The notes below the pieces were generated by a model that saw only the letters and a program-made list of their open reading frames with translations, was not told the origin of the DNA and searched no databases. Both the position numbers and the translations under genes were made by a program. A DNA stretch of 64,000 bases from Streptomyces hilarionis (GTDB lineage Bacteria > Actinomycetota > Actinomycetes > Streptomycetales > Streptomycetaceae), in the NCBI RefSeq assembly GCF_024539675.1, contig NZ_JAHHIT010000044.1, forward strand, positions 1 to 64,000, written 5' to 3'. Positions within the stretch are counted from its first letter, which is position 1, and the number at the start of each line of letters is the position of its first letter. This document shows, one piece after another, positions 59,237-64,000 of the stretch.

Positions 59237-59926
59237 GGGGAGACCCTCTTCCTGTGACGGACCGTGGACGGGCCGGCGTGCGCGAATTGGAGCAACCGTA
59301 GAAATCCGGACGGACCTGCCCGAGGACACCGACGGCCAGACGGGGGACCCTGGCGGCCAGCCGCGGACGGCCGGGACCGGTAGCCGAGGCCTTCGGGTCG
59401 AGACCCCACGGCGGCCGAGGCCGAGGAGCCGACGGTGGGGGTGGCCGGGAGTGGATGGATCGGGTGGCCGGAAGCGGACGGTCCAGGAGCCAGGAGCCAG
59501 GAGCCAGGAGCCAGGAGCCAGGGGCCAGGAGCCAAGAGCCAGGAGCGCCAGGGGGCCGGAGCCGGAAGCCGGGCTCCTGGAGCGAAAGGCTCGGATCGAG
59601 GGGCCGACGGCCCGGGCGATCAGGAGCTCGACACCTCGGCGGACAGGAGCGAGAGCTCAGGGGCAGAGACCGAGGGCGCGCGGCCGGAAACGGACGCCCG
59701 GAGCGGGAGCCACCAGTTCGGCAGTCGTAGAACGGATGGGCTGGAGGTGCCCTGCGGGGCGGGTTCGCCTCGGCCGAGCGGCAGGGGCCTCGGTCCGGGG
59801 CGCGCCGGGGCGGTCAGCGGGGTGGCCGCCACAGCCCCCTTTGTGGCCGCACGGGCCAGTCCCGCGGTGCTTGCGTGCTGCCTACGTTCCTCCCAAGCCA
59901 ACGTGGCGACCAGAGGAGGTGGACTT
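59237..59926. other. 690-bp divergent intergenic region with heptamer array
   Basis: No gene is supportable. Frames crossing it are repetitive artefacts of the heptamer array at 59483. It must contain promoters for the MFS gene and for the monooxygenase operon. Confidence 0.6.
59483..59545. repeat. Heptamer tandem repeat CCAGGAG, nine units
   Basis: Nine consecutive 7-bp units of CCAGGAG, with two single-base variants (units 6 and 8). It lies in the leader side of the monooxygenase operon. A similar 7-bp array, with a different unit, occurs at 52826. Confidence 0.9.
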
Positions 59927-61273
59927 GTGAAGGAGTCCGAATGCGACACGTGTGTCATTGGCGCCGGTCCCGCCGGGCTGGCAGTGGCACGCGCGCTCGG
60001 TGAGCGAGGGCTGCCCTACACGCACATCGAGCGGCACACCGGGCCGGGCGGCCTGTGGGACATCGACAACCCGGGCAGCCCGATGTACGAGTCGGCCCAT
60101 TTCATCTCCAGCAAGACCCTCTCGGGCTTCGGCGGCTGGCCGATGCCGGACCACTTCGCCGACTACCCGCCGCAGCGGCAGATCCTGTCGTATCTGACGT
60201 CGTTCGCCGACGCGTACGGGCTGTCGGAACGCATCGAGTTCGGTACCGCGGTGCGCGAGGTGGCGAAGAACGCGGACGGCACCTGGACGGTCACCCGTGC
60301 CGACGGCCGCTCCAGCCGGCACGCGCAGGTGGTGGTCTGCACCGGCTCGCAGTGGCACCCCAACATCCCGGAGATCCCGGGTGACTTCAGCGGCGAGATC
60401 CGGCACACGGTCGGCTACCGCAGCGGCGACGAACTGCGCGGCAAGCGGGTCCTGGTGGTCGGCGCGGGCAACTCCGGCTGCGACATCGCCTGCGACGCGG
60501 CCCGGGCCGCCGACCATGCGGAGATCAGCATGCGCCGCGGCTACTGGTTCATCCCCAAGCACCTGTTCGGCAGGCCCGTGGACACCCTCGAAGGCGTCGG
60601 ACCCCGGATGCCGAAGTGGCTGGAGCAGAGGCTGTTCGGCGCGCTGCTGCGGATCGTCAACGGCGATCCGACCCGCCTCGGCCTGCAAAAGCCGGACCAC
60701 AAGCTCTTCGAGACCCACCCCACGGTCAACTCGTTGCTCCTGCACCACCTTCAGCACGGCGACATCACCGCGCGGCCAGGGATCCTGCGCGCCGAGGGCC
60801 GCACCGTCCACTTCACCGACGGCAGCAGCAACGACTTCGACCTGATCCTCCTGGCGACCGGCTATGTGCACAAGGTGCCTGTCGCACAGGCCTACTTCGG
60901 CGACGAGCAGCACCCTGACCTGTATCTGTCGTCGTTCTCCCGCGAGCACGAGGGGCTTTTCGGCGTCGGCTTCATCGAGACCAACTCCGGCGCCTACCAG
61001 CTCTTCGACGCCCAGGCTCAGCTCATCGCCGGCTTCGTCGAGGACACTCGTCGGGGCCTGCCGAACGCCGCGCGGTTCGCCGGCATGATTCGCGGTGACC
61101 GCCCGGACCTGACCGGCGGCCTGCGGTTCGTGGACTCCCCGCGCCACACCGGATACGTCGACAGCGCCGCGTACACCAAGTACGTCACCAAGGCCGCCGC
61201 CGCCATGGGCTGGCCCACCGAGGGCCGCCCGCCGGCCGTGCGGGCCGACCGCAGCAGGGAGACGCTGGCATGA
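59927..61273 (+). CDS. Flavin-containing monooxygenase (class B type)
   Basis: A 448-aa FAD/NADPH-dependent monooxygenase of the FMO/Baeyer-Villiger superfamily: FAD motif CVIGAGPAGLAVARALGERG at the N-terminus, YESAHFISSKTLSGFGGWPM, the NADPH motif VLVVGAGNSGCDIACDAARA, and LILLATGYVHKVP near the C-terminal side. It inserts oxygen into a heteroatom or a ketone. The GTG at 59927 has GGAGG seven bases upstream. It is the first gene of a three-gene operon coupled by ATGA overlaps, suggesting sequential oxidation of one substrate. Confidence 0.88.
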   Translation: MKESECDTCVIGAGPAGLAVARALGERGLPYTHIERHTGPGGLWDIDNPGSPMYESAHFISSKTLSGFGGWPMPDHFADYPPQRQILSYLTSFADAYGLSERIEFGTAVREVAKNADGTWTVTRADGRSSRHAQVVVCTGSQWHPNIPEIPGDFSGEIRHTVGYRSGDELRGKRVLVVGAGNSGCDIACDAARAADHAEISMRRGYWFIPKHLFGRPVDTLEGVGPRMPKWLEQRLFGALLRIVNGDPTRLGLQKPDHKLFETHPTVNSLLLHHLQHGDITARPGILRAEGRTVHFTDGSSNDFDLILLATGYVHKVPVAQAYFGDEQHPDLYLSSFSREHEGLFGVGFIETNSGAYQLFDAQAQLIAGFVEDTRRGLPNAARFAGMIRGDRPDLTGGLRFVDSPRHTGYVDSAAYTKYVTKAAAAMGWPTEGRPPAVRADRSRETLA

Positions 61274-62148
61274 GCGGCTACGACTACACCGGCAAGGTGA
61301 TGCTGGTGACCGGCGGCGCGGGTGGCATCGGCAGCGCGCTGTGCCGGCGGTTCGCGATCGGCGGCGCGGTGTGCGTCGTCGTCGACATCGACGGTGAGCG
61401 CGCGCGGCGGGTCGCGGACGCCCTGCCCGGGGACGGTCACCTGGGTCTCGGCTGCGACCTGCTGGACCGGGCGGGGGTCGCGGATCTCTTCGAGCAGGTC
61501 GCCGCCGCCTTCGGCCGTCTCGATGTGCTGGTGAACAACGTCGGCATGACCAGCACCGAGCGGTTCGACGTGCGCCCCGTGGAGTCCATCGAGCGGGAGA
61601 TCGACCTCAACATGGTCTCCCCGCTGGTGGTCACCCGGCTGGCCATTCCCCTGCTGAGGGCCTGCGCCGACCCCCGCGTCGTCACCACGTTGTCCCTCGC
61701 CGGCATCTTCCCCCAGGGGGAGACCCCGATCTACGCGGCGTCGAAGTTCGGGCTGCGCGGCGCGATGCTGTCCATCGCCCTCGACCTGGGCGCCAAGGGC
61801 ATTCGTGTCGGCTCGGTACTGCCCTCGGCCACCGACACCCCGATGCTGCGCCGGGAGGCCGTCGACGGCGGCAACTCCCTGCAGTTCCAGGACCCGCCGC
61901 AGCAGCCGTCCGACGTCGTCGCCGCGGTGGTGAGCCTGCTCGACCGGCCGCGGCTCGAGGCGTATCCACGCGTCGGCGAATCGCTTCTGGTCCGCTTCTC
62001 CATGCTGGCGCCGAATCTTCTCCCCAGTCTCCTCCCGCTCTTCCGCAAGCGCGGCGAACGCGGTCTGGCCAGGTACCTGGAGGACCTGCGGCGCAGAGGT
62101 CTGGCCCGGCAGGTCGACGGCCGCTGGGAAATGGTGAAGGAGGCATGA
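61270..62148 (+). CDS. SDR family oxidoreductase
   Basis: A 292-aa short-chain dehydrogenase with a C-terminal extension (MLAPNLLPSLLPLFRKRGER). The cofactor motif VMLVTGGAGGIGSALCRRFA and the catalytic YAASKFG are intact. The tail resembles SDRs acting on lipophilic alcohols or ketones and may touch the membrane. It overlaps both neighbours by four bases (ATGA at each end), so it is part of the monooxygenase-SDR-dehydrogenase pathway. Confidence 0.9.
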   Translation: MSGYDYTGKVMLVTGGAGGIGSALCRRFAIGGAVCVVVDIDGERARRVADALPGDGHLGLGCDLLDRAGVADLFEQVAAAFGRLDVLVNNVGMTSTERFDVRPVESIEREIDLNMVSPLVVTRLAIPLLRACADPRVVTTLSLAGIFPQGETPIYAASKFGLRGAMLSIALDLGAKGIRVGSVLPSATDTPMLRREAVDGGNSLQFQDPPQQPSDVVAAVVSLLDRPRLEAYPRVGESLLVRFSMLAPNLLPSLLPLFRKRGERGLARYLEDLRRRGLARQVDGRWEMVKEA

Positions 62149-63584
62149 CCGTGAACACCGACACGAGCACCCGCCCGGACGGCCGCCTGCTCACCGTCGT
62201 CAACCCGGCCACGGGGGAGACCCTCGACACCCTGTCCGCCACCACCGCGGGCCAGGTGGACGCGGCCGTGGAAGTGGCGCACCGCGTCTTCGACAGCGGG
62301 GTGTGGGCGGCTCGGCCGCCCCGGGAGCGGGCCGCGGTCCTGCTGCGCCTCGCCGAGCTGATGGAGCGCGACGCCGAGATCCTGGCCCGCCTGGACTGCG
62401 AGGACGCAGGCAAGCCCATCACGGAGTGCCGTACCGGTGATGTGCCGGGCGCGATCGAGTCGATCCGCTGGTTCGCGGAGGCGGCCGACAAGGTCTTCGG
62501 CCGCACCGCTCCCACCGGCCACGACCATCTGGGTCTGATGAGCCGGGAACCTGTCGGTGCGGTCGCCGCCGTCCTCCCCTGGAACTACCCGCTCGCCATG
62601 GCCGCCTGGAAGATCGGGCCCGCCCTCGCCGCGGGCAACAGCCTCCTGCTCAAGCCTGCCGAGGCGACCCCGCGCTCGGCCCTCCACCTGGCCCGGCTGG
62701 CGCGGGAGGCGGGACTGCCGGACGGCGCCCTCGCCGTGCTGCCCGGCTACGGCCCGGAAGCCGGCCGGGCGCTCGCCCGCCACCCCGGGATCGGCGCGCT
62801 CTCGTTCACCGGCTCGACGGCGACCGGACGGCGGATCCTGGTCGACGCCGCGGAGACCAACTTCAAACGCGTCTCCTTGGAGATGGGCGGCAAGAGCCCC
62901 CAGGTGCTGATGCCGGACGCGCTCGACTTCGGCGTCGACCTCATCGACGACATGATCGCTGCCGCGTTCCTGACGATGGGCCAGAACTGCACGGCCGGCT
63001 CCCGGATCCTGGTGCACGAGGACATCGCCGCCCAGGTCGTCGCACGCTTCACGGCCGCCGCCGGGGCCCTGGTCATCGGCGATCCGGCCAAGCCGGACAC
63101 CCGCACCGGGCCGCTGATCAGCACTGCGGCGCGAGACCGGGTCGCCCGCGCGGTGGACGAGGCGGTGGCGGGCGGAGCCGTGGCCCACACCGCCGGGTTG
63201 CCGGCGGGTCTGCACCCGCGCGGGGCCTACTACCCGCCCACCGTCGTCGCCGGCGCCCCCGCCGGCAGCCGGGTCCTCACCGAGGAACTGTTCGGCCCCG
63301 TGGTCACGGTCCAGACCTTCGCCTCCGAGCAGGAGGCGATCCGGACGGCGAACGCCACCCCCTACGGCCTTGCCGCCTCCCTGTGGACCCACGACCTCGA
63401 CACCGCCTTCCGTCTCGCCCGCGGCATCCAGGCCGGAGTGGTGTCCGTCAACTGCTACAGCGAGGGCGACATCACCGCCCCCTTCGGCGGCTGGAAACAG
63501 TCCGGATTCGGCGGGGCGGAGCGCTCCACTGACGCCTTCGCGCAGTGGACCAGGGAGAAGACCGTCTGGATCCGTACCCGCTAG
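62145..63584 (+). CDS. Aldehyde dehydrogenase family protein
   Basis: A 479-aa NAD(P)-dependent aldehyde dehydrogenase: VAAVLPWNYPLAMAAWKIGP, FTGSTATGRRI, the general base in LEMGGKSPQV and the nucleophile Cys in FLTMGQNCTAGSRI; the C-terminal FGGWKQSGFGGAERS is typical of the betaine/aminobutyraldehyde dehydrogenase group. It is the last gene of the operon and would oxidise the aldehyde produced upstream to an acid. Confidence 0.92.
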   Translation: MTVNTDTSTRPDGRLLTVVNPATGETLDTLSATTAGQVDAAVEVAHRVFDSGVWAARPPRERAAVLLRLAELMERDAEILARLDCEDAGKPITECRTGDVPGAIESIRWFAEAADKVFGRTAPTGHDHLGLMSREPVGAVAAVLPWNYPLAMAAWKIGPALAAGNSLLLKPAEATPRSALHLARLAREAGLPDGALAVLPGYGPEAGRALARHPGIGALSFTGSTATGRRILVDAAETNFKRVSLEMGGKSPQVLMPDALDFGVDLIDDMIAAAFLTMGQNCTAGSRILVHEDIAAQVVARFTAAAGALVIGDPAKPDTRTGPLISTAARDRVARAVDEAVAGGAVAHTAGLPAGLHPRGAYYPPTVVAGAPAGSRVLTEELFGPVVTVQTFASEQEAIRTANATPYGLAASLWTHDLDTAFRLARGIQAGVVSVNCYSEGDITAPFGGWKQSGFGGAERSTDAFAQWTREKTVWIRTR

Positions 63585-63645
63585 CGCGGCCGAAAACGGA
63601 CGCAGATGCCTACAGTGGTCGCGAACACGGCCCTGGAGAGAAGCC

Positions 63646-64000
63646 ATGACCGAGGAAGCCCGTCCGGAGAACGGCACCACCCGCAGCACGTCGGCGACGA
63701 TCTCGCCGAACATCCTGCGCTACCTGGGCCAGATCACCGAGGAGTACGGGGTCGACCTCCAGCCGGAACTGGCCCAGGTCGGTCTCACCGAGACCCTGAT
63801 GCGCTCGGCGGCCCTGCGCGTCTCCTACCGCCAGGGCAGTGCCGTCATCCGGCGCGCTGTCGAACTGACCGGGGACGAGAACCTGGGCCTGCGGGTCGGA
63901 GCCGCGCAGCACCTCACCGCCTGGGGGCTGCTGGGCTTCGCCATGCTCGCCGGCGACACCCTCCGGGTCGCCATCGAGACGGGCGTGCGATTCCAGAACG
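63646..64000 (+). CDS. AraC-type regulator, N-terminal part (cut by window end)
   Basis: The first 118 residues of a regulator continue past the window. ILRYLGQITEEYGVDLQPEL, AALRVSYRQGSAVIRRAVEL and NLGLRVGAAQHLTAWGLLGF match the arabinose-binding-like N-terminal domain found in OruR/ArgR-type AraC regulators. GGAGAG precedes the ATG. It lies 61 bp after the aldehyde dehydrogenase on the same strand, so it probably controls that operon. The DNA-binding half is not in the window. Confidence 0.82.
   Translation, partial: MTEEARPENGTTRSTSATISPNILRYLGQITEEYGVDLQPELAQVGLTETLMRSAALRVSYRQGSAVIRRAVELTGDENLGLRVGAAQHLTAWGLLGFAMLAGDTLRVAIETGVRFQN

Noticed and set aside
1..64000. CRISPR arrays, rRNA genes, complete insertion sequences, replication origin
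   Set aside because: No regularly spaced direct repeats of CRISPR type, no rRNA or DnaA-box cluster and no intact transposase were seen on reading both strands.

Overview
The window is high-GC actinobacterial chromosome, almost certainly Streptomyces. The evidence is third-position GC bias in nearly every gene, frequent GTG starts, Tat-type signals, many 4-nt ATGA/GTGA gene overlaps, a DUF6480-like micro-gene, a lasso-peptide cluster and rare TTA codons placed in specialised operons. It looks like an accessory, chromosome-arm type region: small regulator-plus-transporter pairs, secreted hydrolases, decayed transposases and orphan operons, with no ribosomal or core-metabolism block.

Layout. 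0-13.6 kb: a Tat-exported GH127 arabinofuranosidase-type hydrolase; a divergent PadR/MATE pair around a 41-bp palindrome; an M20 peptidase divergent from an Lrp regulator; a patch of decayed genes (6.2-7.3 kb) holding two intact oddities, one of them a seven-copy 17-residue YD/LG repeat protein; a mycothiol-type isomerase-like protein; a UBP zinc finger; a DUF4142 protein; a TetR-EamA operon; and a 400-aa protein with a lytic-transglycosylase-like patch. 13.7-26.9 kb: the main unknown, a tightly coupled four-gene operon (DUF6603-type 1009 aa, then 982, 1464 and 585 aa), faced by a divergent 168-aa protein with a polysaccharide-export-like C-terminus. 27-35 kb: DHFR-like, SRPBCC, DUF1330, MarR-MFS, ASCH, a penicillin-binding-protein homologue that has lost all three catalytic motifs, and remnants of IS5-like and Tn3-family transposases. 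35-39 kb: two overlapping exported hydrolases, a LysM-alpha/beta hydrolase fusion and a beta-lactamase-fold serine hydrolase, closed by a strong hairpin. 39-48 kb: SDR/TetR pair, FAD monooxygenase, and a PrpF-DctA operon with a divergent LysR. 49-52.5 kb: a lasso-peptide cluster (precursor, asparagine-synthetase-like cyclase, fused RRE-B2 protease) whose predicted 16-residue core resembles RES-701 in length, ring position and C-terminal Tyr-Tyr-Trp. 52.9-64 kb: ROK regulator, another serine hydrolase, SDR, STAS antagonist, MFS, and a coupled monooxygenase-SDR-aldehyde dehydrogenase operon followed by an AraC-type regulator cut by the window end.

How the genes may work together. Most units are regulator-plus-target pairs that can be read from their geometry. 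The two most interesting systems, the giant-protein operon and the lasso cluster, each contain one TTA codon, which in Streptomyces usually means bldA-dependent, development-linked expression. All family calls are from reading the sequence; no database was searched.
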